Shown here: positions 5,429-12,912 of the stretch, one piece after another | How the letters are laid out: each line of letters starts with the position of its first letter | How positions within the stretch are numbered: position 1 is the first letter of the stretch | From: Kiritimatiellia bacterium | Lineage (GTDB): Bacteria; Verrucomicrobiota; Kiritimatiellia; RFP12; UBA1067 | Direction of reading: 5' to 3' | DNA length: 28,127 nt | NCBI GenBank assembly: GCA_900767325.1 | Contig: CAAFYT010000017.1 | Coordinates: 1-28,127 of the forward strand | Made by a program: the position numbers and the translations under genes | The notes under the pieces: generated by a model | Databases searched by the model: none | What the model saw: the letters and a program-made list of their open reading frames with translations, nothing else | What the model was told of the DNA's origin: nothing

Positions 5429-6870
5429 AAGTCGAGGTCCTAGAGCCGCACGGCATGTGCGCCGGCGTCACCGCCGCGATCGAGAAGGCGCTTCGGTTGC
5501 GTAACGTCTACTGCCTGCACGAACTTGTCCACAACGAGATCGTCGTGGACGAGCTCAAGGCGCTCGGCTACCGATTCGTCGATCGCATCGAGGATGTTCC
5601 GAAGGGCGAAACGGTCGTTTTTTCGGCGCATGGCGTTTCGCCGGCGACGCGTCAGGTTGCCGCCGCGCGCGGGCTCAAGGTCGTGGATACGACCTGCCCC
5701 TTCGTCGAGCGGGTGCACCGGCAGGCGAAGGCGTTCTCCCGGCGGGGGTTGCCGGTCGTCGTCATCGGCGACCCGGAGCACGTCGAGGTCAAGGGGATCG
5801 TCGCGGAGATCGAGCCGCGCCAGCCGAAGGCCGGCGAGAAGATCGGCGTCGTCAGTCAGACGACGATGAACGCCGACGAGGTCGAGCGGCGGGTCGGGGA
5901 ACTTCGGAAGCGCTACCGGGTCGAGGCGATGGCGGAGGTCTGCCGGGCGACGAAGGAGCGGCAAGACGCCGTCAAGCGCTTCCGCGGCGAGGCGGTGCTC
6001 GTTCTGGGCAGCGCGACATCGTCCAATACGAAACGGCTCGCCGAGGTCGCGCGGGCCGCGGGCAAGCGCGTCTTCACGGCCGGTTCGATGGAGGAGCTGC
6101 GGACGATCGACTTCGCGGGGGTCGCGACGCTGGGCGTCACGAGCGGCGCCTCGACGCCCGAGCGGCTTCTGCAGGAGGCGGTGCGGCATCTGCGGCACCT
6201 GCCGGAGCACATCGCCATCATCATGGACGGCAACGGGCGTTGGGCCACGGAGCGCGGCAAGCGGCGCGGCGAGGGACACATCGCGGGCGCGAAGACGCTG
6301 GGCGAGGTCTTGAAGTGGTGTCGGGCGAGGGACATCAGGTATCTCACGGTCTATGCGTTCTCGACGGAGAACTGGAAGCGGCCGAAGACGGAGGTCGCGG
6401 GGCTGATGCGGCTTTTCGCGCGGACGCTGCGCTCGAAGGCGGACGAATTCGTGAAGAACGAAGTCCGCTTTCGCATGATCGGTCGGCGGGGGGATCTGCC
6501 GGCGAAGGTGCTTTCGGAGATCGAGCGGCTCGAGAAGCTCACGCGCGCCTTCGCGCGCGAGTTCATCGTGGCCATCTCCTACGGGGGGCGGGCGGAGATC
6601 GTCGATGCGGTCAACGCGGCGATCGCGACGGGCGAGAAGGTCACGGAGGAGACCTTCCGGAACTACCTCTACGCGCCCGACGTCCCCGACCCCGATCTCA
6701 TCATCCGCACGAGCGGCGAGATCCGCACGTCGAACTTCCTTCTCTGGGAATCGGCGTATTCGGAATACCATTTCACGGACGTGCTCTGGCCGGATTTCTC
6801 GGAGAAGGAGCTGGATCGGGCACTTGAATCGTATGCGGCGCGTCATCGGCGCCGGGGAGGAGTCAAATGA
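5425..6870 (+). CDS. fusion of IspH (HMBPP reductase) and undecaprenyl diphosphate synthase
   Basis: One uninterrupted frame of 481 residues contains two complete enzymes. Residues 1-252 are IspH/LytB, which makes IPP and DMAPP at the end of the MEP pathway. The three [4Fe-4S] cysteines are C12 (HGMCAGV), C91 (DTTCP) and C173 (VCRATKERQ); H36 (HNEIV), H69 (SAHGVS), H119/E121 (EHVEVKG), SQTT, GSATSSNT and TSGAST complete the active site. From about residue 256, LPEHIAIIMDGNGRWA begins a cis-prenyltransferase (UppS), with D268, FSTENWKRP, SYGGRAEIVDAV, RTSGEIRTSNFLLW and LWPDF. No linker beyond about four residues is seen. The start is GTG at 5425, overlapping the mazG stop. An internal GTG at 6181 follows AGGAGG by only two bases and could yield free UppS. 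Not a frameshift product: both parts are in one frame without stop. Confidence 0.93.
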   Translation: MKVEVLEPHGMCAGVTAAIEKALRLRNVYCLHELVHNEIVVDELKALGYRFVDRIEDVPKGETVVFSAHGVSPATRQVAAARGLKVVDTTCPFVERVHRQAKAFSRRGLPVVVIGDPEHVEVKGIVAEIEPRQPKAGEKIGVVSQTTMNADEVERRVGELRKRYRVEAMAEVCRATKERQDAVKRFRGEAVLVLGSATSSNTKRLAEVARAAGKRVFTAGSMEELRTIDFAGVATLGVTSGASTPERLLQEAVRHLRHLPEHIAIIMDGNGRWATERGKRRGEGHIAGAKTLGEVLKWCRARDIRYLTVYAFSTENWKRPKTEVAGLMRLFARTLRSKADEFVKNEVRFRMIGRRGDLPAKVLSEIERLEKLTRAFAREFIVAISYGGRAEIVDAVNAAIATGEKVTEETFRNYLYAPDVPDPDLIIRTSGEIRTSNFLLWESAYSEYHFTDVLWPDFSEKELDRALESYAARHRRRGGVK

Positions 6871-8012
6871 AAAGGACAATCGTTTGGGCGCTTTTCGCGC
6901 TTTTCGCCTGCGGCGCGCGCGCCGAGATCCAGATCATCGACGGCGTCAAGTACGAGTGCGTCGACGGGCTTTGCCGGATGGTCGAGGACGATGATGCGGC
7001 GGCGAGTTCGACCGAGGCGCTCGCTCCGGCGTCCGAGAAATTGCGGATCGCGCAGGGCTACATGTCGGCCGAGGAGTTCGCGGGGTTTCTCGAGAACCGG
7101 CCTGTCGAGACGCCGTTCGCCGGGAAGGGACTTTGGCTGATTGTTCTTCTCGCGCTCGTCGGGGGGCTCCTGATGAACCTCACGCCTTGCGTTTTGCCGA
7201 TGATACCGATCAACTTGATGATCATCGGGAAGTCCATGAAGCGCGGGGCGCTCTACGGCGCGGGCATCGCGCTCGCCTACGGGGCGTTGGGCGTCGCGGC
7301 GGCGGTCGGGGGGCTCGCCTTCGGAACGATCCAGGCGAATCCCTTCTTCAACGCGGCGGTCGCGCTCGTGTTCGTGGCGCTCGGGCTGTCGCTTTGCGGC
7401 GTATGGTTCCTCGATTTTTCGAAGCACCGCTTCCGCGCGGGGGCGTTTCTGATGGGCGTTCTCGGGGCGGTGCTCGCGGGAGCCTGCGTCGCGCCGATTC
7501 TCATCTCGGTTCTGCTTCTCACGGCGGATCTCTTCGCCAAGGGGAACGTCTTCGCGCTGGCGCTGCCGTTCGTTCTGGGACTCGGCATGGCGCTTCCCTG
7601 GCCGTTCCTCGGCGCGGGGCTGCAGGTTCTGCCCAAGCCAGGGGCGTGGATGAAGTGGGTGAACAAGTTCTTCGCGCTCGTCGTATTCGGCTTCGCCGTC
7701 TGGTACGGGACGCTCGCGGTCAAGGGGTTCCTGCGGACGGGCGAGGCGATGGGCGCGGCGGGATCGTGCACGCCGGCGAGCTTCGCGCAGGCGCTCGGGG
7801 AGGCGAAGCGTCCCGTTCTCGTCGATTGCTGGGCCAGCTGGTGCAAGAACTGCTCGGCGATGGAGCGCGAGGTTCTGCCGGAGGCGCGCGTGCAGGAGGC
7901 GCTCAAGCCCTTCACGGTGATCCGCCTGCAGGCGGAGGACATGCGGGAGCTCAAGGCGCTGCCGGGTTTCGGGGAGATCCAGGGGCTGCCGGCGTTTGTG
8001 ATTTTCGAGTGA
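6867..8012 (+). CDS. DsbD-like thiol:disulfide transporter with shortened ends
   Basis: The protein (381 residues) should carry electrons from cytoplasmic thioredoxin across the inner membrane. Residues 1-19 are a signal peptide. A short periplasmic segment of about 70 residues contains C31-x4-C36 (ECVDGLC) instead of a full alpha domain. The membrane domain (about 90-295) includes NLTPCVLPMIPI and GACVAPI, the two cysteines that relay electrons. A C-terminal thioredoxin domain has WCKNC (C326, C329). The chain stops at GLPAFVIFE, right after the cis-Pro strand, about 25 residues shorter than E. coli DsbD. The promoter of the next operon lies over this stop. It is coupled to ispH-uppS by ATGA. 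Alternative names are ScsB-like or CcdA-thioredoxin fusion. Confidence 0.85.
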   Translation: MKRTIVWALFALFACGARAEIQIIDGVKYECVDGLCRMVEDDDAAASSTEALAPASEKLRIAQGYMSAEEFAGFLENRPVETPFAGKGLWLIVLLALVGGLLMNLTPCVLPMIPINLMIIGKSMKRGALYGAGIALAYGALGVAAAVGGLAFGTIQANPFFNAAVALVFVALGLSLCGVWFLDFSKHRFRAGAFLMGVLGAVLAGACVAPILISVLLLTADLFAKGNVFALALPFVLGLGMALPWPFLGAGLQVLPKPGAWMKWVNKFFALVVFGFAVWYGTLAVKGFLRTGEAMGAAGSCTPASFAQALGEAKRPVLVDCWASWCKNCSAMEREVLPEARVQEALKPFTVIRLQAEDMRELKALPGFGEIQGLPAFVIFE

Positions 8013-8024
8013 ATTTGGTATAAT
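7996..8024 (+). promoter_or_regulatory. promoter of the ferredoxin-Stn gene chain
   Basis: TTGTGA (7996-8001) and TATAAT (8019-8024) are 17 bp apart, with TGG before the -10 (GGTATAAT). The -35 lies inside the last codons of the DsbD-like gene. The expected start is near 8031, at the left edge of a 14-bp palindrome, leaving a leader of about 36 bases with AAGGAG at 8054-8059. All eight genes from 8067 to 15795 overlap one another, so this promoter could serve them all. Confidence 0.85.
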
Positions 8025-8030
8025 GACGGG

Positions 8031-8044
8031 TGTCTTGCAAGACA
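8031..8044. promoter_or_regulatory. perfect 14-bp palindrome at the start site, candidate operator
   Basis: TGTCTTGCAAGACA is its own reverse complement over all 14 bases. It begins six bases after the -10 and therefore covers the expected transcription start. A dimeric repressor bound here would stop initiation. I cannot assign it to a known regulator; it does not match the Rex or LexA consensus sites I know. As RNA it could form only a small hairpin with no room for a loop, so a DNA-binding role is more likely. No regulator gene is adjacent. Confidence 0.6.
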
Positions 8045-8066
8045 AACAAAGGTAAGGAGTAAAAAC

Positions 8067-8237
8067 ATGGCTCATAAGATTGCTGCCGACAAGTGCGTTG
8101 GCTGCGGCTGCTGCAAGGATGCGTGCCCTGCGGAGGCGATTGCGGAGGGTTCGCCCTACACGATCGACGCCGACAAGTGCGTCGACTGCGGCGCTTGCGC
8201 CGCGCAGTGCCCCAACGAAGCTATCGCCCCGGCGTGA
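8067..8237 (+). CDS. 2[4Fe-4S] ferredoxin
   Basis: This 56-residue protein is a clostridial-type ferredoxin, a small low-potential electron carrier of the cytoplasm. Two C-x2-C-x2-C-x3-C-P motifs are present: C10, C13, C16, C20 (CVGCGCCKDACP) and C38, C41, C44, C48 (CVDCGACAAQCP); C15 is an extra cysteine. The two halves are near repeats, each starting with ADKC. AAGGAG lies seven bases before the ATG. It is the first gene after the promoter and palindrome, and its stop overlaps the next start (GTGA). Because the same chain encodes a ferredoxin-using transhydrogenase (stnABC), it is a natural candidate for that partner. Confidence 0.95.
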   Translation: MAHKIAADKCVGCGCCKDACPAEAIAEGSPYTIDADKCVDCGACAAQCPNEAIAPA

Positions 8238-9070
8238 TAGAGTTCGTCAAGGAGACCCTGCTGCTTCTGCCGTTTCTATTCGCGACCTATCTGGTTCTGG
8301 AGACGGTGGAGGCCCGCGCAGGGGGTGCGCTCGAGAGGTTTCTCGAGCGCACGCGTTCTGTTGGGCCGGCGGCCGGCGCCTTGGCCGGCGCGGTTCCGCA
8401 GTGCGGCGTCTCGGCGGCGGCGGCCTCGCTCTACGCGGGCGGCGTCATCACGGTCGGCACGCTCCTCGCCGTCTTCCTCTCCACATCCGACGAGCTCGTG
8501 CCGGTTCTGATCTCCGAACGCGCGGGTCTCGGGCTTCTCGTGAAGATCGTCGGCATCAAGGTCGCGGCGGCGCTCGGGGTCGGGTTTCTCGCGGATGGCC
8601 TCCTGACGGCGTTCCGGCACATGCGGCGCAAGGTCTCGGTCAGCGAGCTTTGCGCGCATAGCCGCTGCGGATGCCATGCGCACAAGGGGATCCTCGTTCC
8701 GGCGCTCATCCACACGCTCGAGATCTTCGCGTTCATCGCGGTCATCTCCGGCGCGATCGAGCTCGTGTTGCATTTCTTCGGGGAGGAGGCGCTTCTTCGC
8801 CTGCAGCTGACGCGCCCGTTCGTCGGCGAGCTCGCGGCGGGGGCTCTCGGCCTCATCCCCAACTGCGCGGTCTCCGTCGCGGGGGCGAAGCTCTATCTTG
8901 CGGGCGCCCTCTCGAGCGGCGCGCTGATGGCTTCGTCGTTCGCGGGATCCGGGCTCGGGCTTCTCGTCCTGTTCCGGACGAATCGCAATCTGAAGGAGAA
9001 CCTCGCGATCCTCGCGGTCGTCTACGCGTTGGGCGTGGTCCTCGGAATCCTCACGGGGCATCTCTTATGA
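8234..9070 (+). CDS. ArsP_2-like putative 10-TM heavy-metal/manganese exporter
   Basis: The 278-residue membrane protein resembles the family of putative 10-TM metal exporters (Pfam ArsP_2 type, often named arsenic efflux or manganese transporter). It is an internal duplication: GAVPQCGVSAAAASLY (about 52-67) is echoed by GLIPNCAVSVAGAKLY in the second half, each followed by a glycine/serine-rich helix. Between the halves is a Cys/His loop, C140, H142, C145, C147, H148, H150, that could bind metal. The start is the GTG at 8234 that overlaps the ferredoxin stop; there is no clear ribosome site, so coupling is expected. The ion carried is unknown. Placement between ferredoxin and the redox genes could reflect defence of iron-sulfur proteins against metals, which is inference. 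Confidence 0.7.
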   Translation: MIEFVKETLLLLPFLFATYLVLETVEARAGGALERFLERTRSVGPAAGALAGAVPQCGVSAAAASLYAGGVITVGTLLAVFLSTSDELVPVLISERAGLGLLVKIVGIKVAAALGVGFLADGLLTAFRHMRRKVSVSELCAHSRCGCHAHKGILVPALIHTLEIFAFIAVISGAIELVLHFFGEEALLRLQLTRPFVGELAAGALGLIPNCAVSVAGAKLYLAGALSSGALMASSFAGSGLGLLVLFRTNRNLKENLAILAVVYALGVVLGILTGHLL

Positions 9071-10008
9071 AAAAGGTCCTTCTCTTCGCCAAGACCGCGA
9101 TCGGTCGATTCCTCGACAACACCTGCAGCATGCACGCCGCGGGGCTCACCTACTTCTCGCTTCTGGCGATCGTGCCGGTTCTGTGCTGCATCCTCGTCGC
9201 GGCGAAGACGTGCCGCGTCGACCACTACGCGAAGGAGCAGATCAACGCGCGGATCGACGCGATGATCTCCAACATCGAAGGCGGGCAAGACGACCAATCG
9301 CTCGCCTGGATGCCGATGTTCAAGGACGAGGAGCGCGAGAAGAAGCGGATGGTGGCGCTCGAGTTCGGCAAGCAGGCGCGCTCCATCTCGAACGAGCTCT
9401 TCTCCCGCGTGGAGAGCTTTGACGTCGGCACGCTGGGGTGGATCGGCTTCGTGTTCCTGCTCTGGACGGTGATTTCGTCGCTGGGGACGGTCGAAACGAG
9501 CTTCAACGAGATCTGGAACGTCGCGAAGCCGCGACCGATCTGGAAGCGGGCGTACATGTACCTGTTCATCGTGGTCGCGCTGCCGATCATGGCCACGCTC
9601 GTGATGTCGATGCCGATTCTGAACGTGGTGAAGAACGTGATCGTCGCGACGCTGGGCACGACGGCGTTGACGCGTTGGGTCGGGGACGGGCTCATCTACC
9701 TGCTCGAGTCGTGGGCGTTCCGCGCGGTTTTCACGCTTCTGACCTCGTCGTTGACCTTCGGGTTCTTCTTCTGGATCATGCCGAACGCGGCGGTCCGCTT
9801 CCGGAAGGCGTGGATCGGCGGGGCGATCACGGCGTTGCTGTTCCTCGCCTGGGTGAAGGTCTGCGCGGTCGCGCAGGTCGGCATCGCGAAATCTTCCGCG
9901 CTCTACGGGTCGTTCGCCTTCGTGCCGATCGTGCTCGCGTGGATGTACATGAGCTGGGAGATCGTCCTTCTGGGCGCGTGCATCGTAAGGACCCTGGACG
10001 AGGAATGA
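9067..10008 (+). CDS. YihY/BrkB-family inner-membrane protein
   Basis: The 313-residue protein shows the family pattern: an N-terminal FLDNTCSMHAAGLTYFSLLAIVPVL, where the AaLTYfsLLAlvPl motif is the hallmark, followed by several membrane helices and the C-terminal ALYGSFAFVPIVLAWMYMSWEIVLLGA signature read in pieces along the last two helices. A charged stretch of about 60 residues (DEEREKKR) between the first and second helices is cytoplasmic or periplasmic. These proteins were once called ribonuclease BN but are now regarded as membrane proteins of unknown function, perhaps transporters. Starts and ends in ATGA overlaps with its neighbours. Confidence 0.88.
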   Translation: MKKVLLFAKTAIGRFLDNTCSMHAAGLTYFSLLAIVPVLCCILVAAKTCRVDHYAKEQINARIDAMISNIEGGQDDQSLAWMPMFKDEEREKKRMVALEFGKQARSISNELFSRVESFDVGTLGWIGFVFLLWTVISSLGTVETSFNEIWNVAKPRPIWKRAYMYLFIVVALPIMATLVMSMPILNVVKNVIVATLGTTALTRWVGDGLIYLLESWAFRAVFTLLTSSLTFGFFFWIMPNAAVRFRKAWIGGAITALLFLAWVKVCAVAQVGIAKSSALYGSFAFVPIVLAWMYMSWEIVLLGACIVRTLDEE

Positions 10009-10871
10009 GAGTTCTCATCACAGGCGGCAAGGGGATGCTGGCGCGTACGCTCCGGCGCGAGCTCGCGGCGCACGAGATACTCGCGGCGGATCTGCCCGAG
10101 TGGGACGTCACGGCGGGCGAGGCGCTTCTGGAGAAGGTCGTCGCCGCCGCGCCGGAGCTCATCATCCACTGCGCGGCGATGACGCGGGTCGACGATTGCG
10201 AGCAGGCGCGCGAGCTCGCCTTCAAGGTGAACGAGGAGGGGTCGCGCAACGTGGCGATCGCGGCGAAGGCGGTTGGCGCGCGGCTGATCGCGATCTCGAC
10301 GGACTACGTCTTCGGCGGCGAAGCGCCGCGCGAACCCTGGGCGTGGAGCGAAACGGACATTCCCCGTCCGCGTACGGTCTACGGGGCGTCGAAGGCGGCC
10401 GGCGAGCAGATGATCGGGATGATCCTGCCCGAGGCGGTGATCCTGCGCATCGCCTGGCTCTATGGCGCGGGGGGGCCGAGTTTCGTGCATACGCTGGCGA
10501 AGCTCGGGGCGCAGGCAGGCGAGCCGCTCAAGGTCGTGAACGACCAGCACGGCAACCCGACCTCCGCGAAGGTCGTTGCGGACGTCATACGCTTTCTCAT
10601 CTCGCAGCCGTCGGTTTCGGGCATCGTGCACGGGACGTGCGAGGAGCAATGCACCTGGTACGAACTCGCGCGGGAGCTCTTTCGCCTCCTGGGGCTGACG
10701 CGCGAGCTCAGGCCCTGCACGAGCGCGGAGTTTCCGCGTCCCGCGCCGCGTCCGCACCACTCGGCGCTTCGCAAGAGCGTTCTGAATCGACTCGGCTACC
10801 GCACGCCGAACTGGCGGGAGGCGCTCGCCGACTTTGTCAAAACGGGGGAATTCGACGGAGTGCAGCCATGA
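10005..10871 (+). CDS. rmlD: RmlD-like dTDP-4-dehydrorhamnose reductase
   Basis: The 288-residue protein is an extended short-chain reductase that would reduce dTDP-4-dehydrorhamnose to dTDP-L-rhamnose with NAD(P)H, for surface polysaccharides. It starts MRVLITGGKGMLARTL (Rossmann loop G-x2-G-x2-A), has INCAAMTRVDDCE-like HCAAMTRVDDCE, ISTDYVFGG, the catalytic Y126-x3-K130 (YGASKAAGE), LRIAWLYG, and NDQHGNPTSA, all hallmarks of RmlD. The C-terminal RPHHSALRK matches the family's RP.yS.L. pattern. No other rhamnose gene is in the window. It is joined by 4-bp overlaps to a membrane protein before and a redox complex after, an odd setting for a sugar enzyme. A related sugar-nucleotide reductase is possible. 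Confidence 0.85.
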   Translation: MRVLITGGKGMLARTLRRELAAHEILAADLPEWDVTAGEALLEKVVAAAPELIIHCAAMTRVDDCEQARELAFKVNEEGSRNVAIAAKAVGARLIAISTDYVFGGEAPREPWAWSETDIPRPRTVYGASKAAGEQMIGMILPEAVILRIAWLYGAGGPSFVHTLAKLGAQAGEPLKVVNDQHGNPTSAKVVADVIRFLISQPSVSGIVHGTCEEQCTWYELARELFRLLGLTRELRPCTSAEFPRPAPRPHHSALRKSVLNRLGYRTPNWREALADFVKTGEFDGVQP

Positions 10872-11296
10872 AAGACGACGTCTCGGTTGTTTCGCTCCTG
10901 CAGGAGGCGCAGGACAGGCACGGCTACCTGCCGAAGGACGAGATCTACGCGATCGCGGATCGTTGCGGCGTCTCGCCGGCGAAGGTCATGGGGGTCGCGA
11001 CGTTCTACTCGCAGTTCCGGTTGCAGAAGGCGGGGCAGAACCTGATCCTGCTCTGCAAGGGAACGGCGTGCCATGTGAACGGCGCGGACGGCCTTGCGCG
11101 GGCGATTCGGGAGGAGCTGGGCATTGGCGATGGCGAGACGACGAAGGACGGTCTCTTCACGCTGCAGTTCGTGGCGTGTCTCGGCTGCTGCTCGCTCTCG
11201 CCGGTCATGATGGTCAACGGCACGGCGTACGGCTCGCTGACTCCGGAGAAGGCGAAGGAGATCCTGCGCGCCATTCGGACGGGAGGGACGAAGTGA
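10868..11296 (+). CDS. stnA: Stn transhydrogenase subunit A, NuoE/HydC-like [2Fe-2S] protein
   Basis: The 142-residue protein is homologous to the 24-kDa subunit of complex I and to HydC of bifurcating hydrogenases. The N-terminal helical part has HGYLPKDEIYAIA and VMGVATFYSQF. The thioredoxin-like part binds one [2Fe-2S] cluster through C63-x4-C68 (CKGTAC) and C104-x3-C108 (CLGCC). C107 is an additional cysteine. GGAG stands seven bases before the ATG, and both ends overlap neighbours by four bases. With the two next genes it forms the NuoE-NuoF-NfnB-like trio described for the Sporomusa-type transhydrogenase Stn. The symbol rests on that gene order, because NuoE-like proteins alone cannot be told apart. 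Confidence 0.8.
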   Translation: MKDDVSVVSLLQEAQDRHGYLPKDEIYAIADRCGVSPAKVMGVATFYSQFRLQKAGQNLILLCKGTACHVNGADGLARAIREELGIGDGETTKDGLFTLQFVACLGCCSLSPVMMVNGTAYGSLTPEKAKEILRAIRTGGTK

Positions 11297-12912
11297 GGAT
11301 CGTCGTCGGAGAGGGGAGCTGCGGCATCGCGGCGGGTGCGCTCAGGGTGCACAAGGCGCTCGAGGGGCTGGGCGCGAGGGTCGAGATCACGGGGTGCATC
11401 GGCCTTTGCTATCTCGAGCCGATCGTCGATCTCTACGAGGGCGCCGAACTCAGGGCGCGGCTCTGCAAGGTCTCGGCGGAGGATGCGCCGCGCATTGCGC
11501 GCGCGGTGGAGCTCGACGATCTCGAAGGGGTCGCCGATCTGGAGATCTCGGCGGAGGACCGTTCGTTTCTCGAGCGGCAGACGCGCATCGCCCTGCGGCA
11601 CTGCGGGATCGTGAACCCGGAGTCGATCGAGAGTTCTCTCGCGCTGGGGGGTTATCAGGCGCTCGAGAAGGTGCGCGGGACGATGACGCCCGAGGCGGTC
11701 ATCGAAGAGATCAAGGTCTCCGGGCTGGCGGGGCGCGGCGGGGCGGGTTTTCCGACGTGGTTCAAGTGGGCTGCGGCGCGTGCGGCGAAGGGCGAGCGCA
11801 AGTATCTGATCTGCAACGCCGACGAGGGCGACCCTGGCGCATTCATGGATCGCGCGGTCATCGAGTCGGATCCGCACGTGCTGATCGAGGGTCTGCTGAT
11901 CGCCGCCTATGCGATCGGCGCGAAGGACGCGTTCGTCTACGTGCGCGCCGAGTATCCGCTTGCGATCACGCGGCTCGCGAAGGCGCTCCGGGAGGCGGAG
12001 GCGCGCGCGCTCACGGGAGATTGCCGCATCTCGATCCGCGTCGGCGCGGGGGCGTTCGTCTGCGGCGAGGAGACGGCGCTCATCGAATCGCTCGAGGGGA
12101 AGCGCGGCATGCCGCGGCTGAAGCCGCCCTTTCCCGCCGAGCGGGGTTACCGCGACGCGCCTTCGAACATCAACAACGTGGAGACCTTCGCCAACGTCTC
12201 CTGGATCATCCGCCACGGCGGCGCGGCGTTCGCCGCAATCGGAACGGAGAACTCGAAGGGCACGAAGGTCTTCGCGCTCACGGGCAAGGTCAAGCGCGGG
12301 GGACTCGTCGAGATTCCGATGGGCTGGACATTGCGCGAGGTGATCTTCGGCATTGGCGGCGGGGTGCGCGGCGGCGGGCGTTTCAAAGCCGTGCAGCTTG
12401 GCGGTCCCTCGGGCGGGTGCATACCGGAATCGCTGCTGGATACGCGAATCGACTATCGCGAACTGGCGGCGACCGGCGCGATCATGGGGTCCGGCGGAAT
12501 GGTCGTCATGGACGACTCGACCTGCATGGTGAACATGGCGAAGTTCTTTCTCGATTTCACCGCCAAGGAGAGCTGCGGCAAGTGCGTGCCCTGCCGAATC
12601 GGCATCAAGCGCCTGTCCGAGATCCTGTCGCGCCTGACCGCGGGCAGGGGGCGAGCGGGGGATCTGGAGCTTCTGGAGGAGCTTTGCCGGGGCATCAAGG
12701 ACGGCGCCCTTTGCGGCCTCGGGCAGACGGCGCCAAACCCGGTGATGACGACCTTGCGCTACTTCCGCGACGAGTACGAGGCGCATCTCGCGGAGCGGAA
12801 GTGCCCCGCGGGAGAGTGCGCGGCGCTGCGGGTCTTCAGAATCGATACGCTGAAGTGCGTGCGCTGCGGCGCGTGCAAGGCGGCCTGCAAATTCGGAGCG
12901 ATCAATGGTTAG
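11293..12912 (+). CDS. stnB: Stn transhydrogenase subunit B, NuoF/HydB-like NADH- and FMN-binding protein
   Basis: The 539-residue protein should bind NAD(H) and FMN. A short thioredoxin-like ferredoxin segment carries C10, C35 and C39 (GCIGLC). The NuoF core has GRGGAGFPTWFKW (FMN loop, about 143-155), CNADEGDPGAF, VCGEETALIESLEG and SCGKCVPCRIG, the last with the cysteines of the distal [4Fe-4S] cluster. The C-terminus reads CPAGEC and then one C-x2-C-x2-C-x3-C motif (CVRCGACKAAC). Many HydB homologues have two such motifs there, so one cluster seems absent. GTG start overlaps the stnA stop (GTGA), and the stop overlaps stnC by eight bases. No hydrogenase H-cluster subunit or formate dehydrogenase is adjacent, which argues against Hyd or Fdh. 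Confidence 0.85.
   Translation: MRIVVGEGSCGIAAGALRVHKALEGLGARVEITGCIGLCYLEPIVDLYEGAELRARLCKVSAEDAPRIARAVELDDLEGVADLEISAEDRSFLERQTRIALRHCGIVNPESIESSLALGGYQALEKVRGTMTPEAVIEEIKVSGLAGRGGAGFPTWFKWAAARAAKGERKYLICNADEGDPGAFMDRAVIESDPHVLIEGLLIAAYAIGAKDAFVYVRAEYPLAITRLAKALREAEARALTGDCRISIRVGAGAFVCGEETALIESLEGKRGMPRLKPPFPAERGYRDAPSNINNVETFANVSWIIRHGGAAFAAIGTENSKGTKVFALTGKVKRGGLVEIPMGWTLREVIFGIGGGVRGGGRFKAVQLGGPSGGCIPESLLDTRIDYRELAATGAIMGSGGMVVMDDSTCMVNMAKFFLDFTAKESCGKCVPCRIGIKRLSEILSRLTAGRGRAGDLELLEELCRGIKDGALCGLGQTAPNPVMTTLRYFRDEYEAHLAERKCPAGECAALRVFRIDTLKCVRCGACKAACKFGAING

Noticed and set aside
7996..8016. Rex (redox repressor) site at TTGTGA before the ferredoxin
   Set aside because: The second half TCACAA is missing; TTGTGA is explained as the -35 element.
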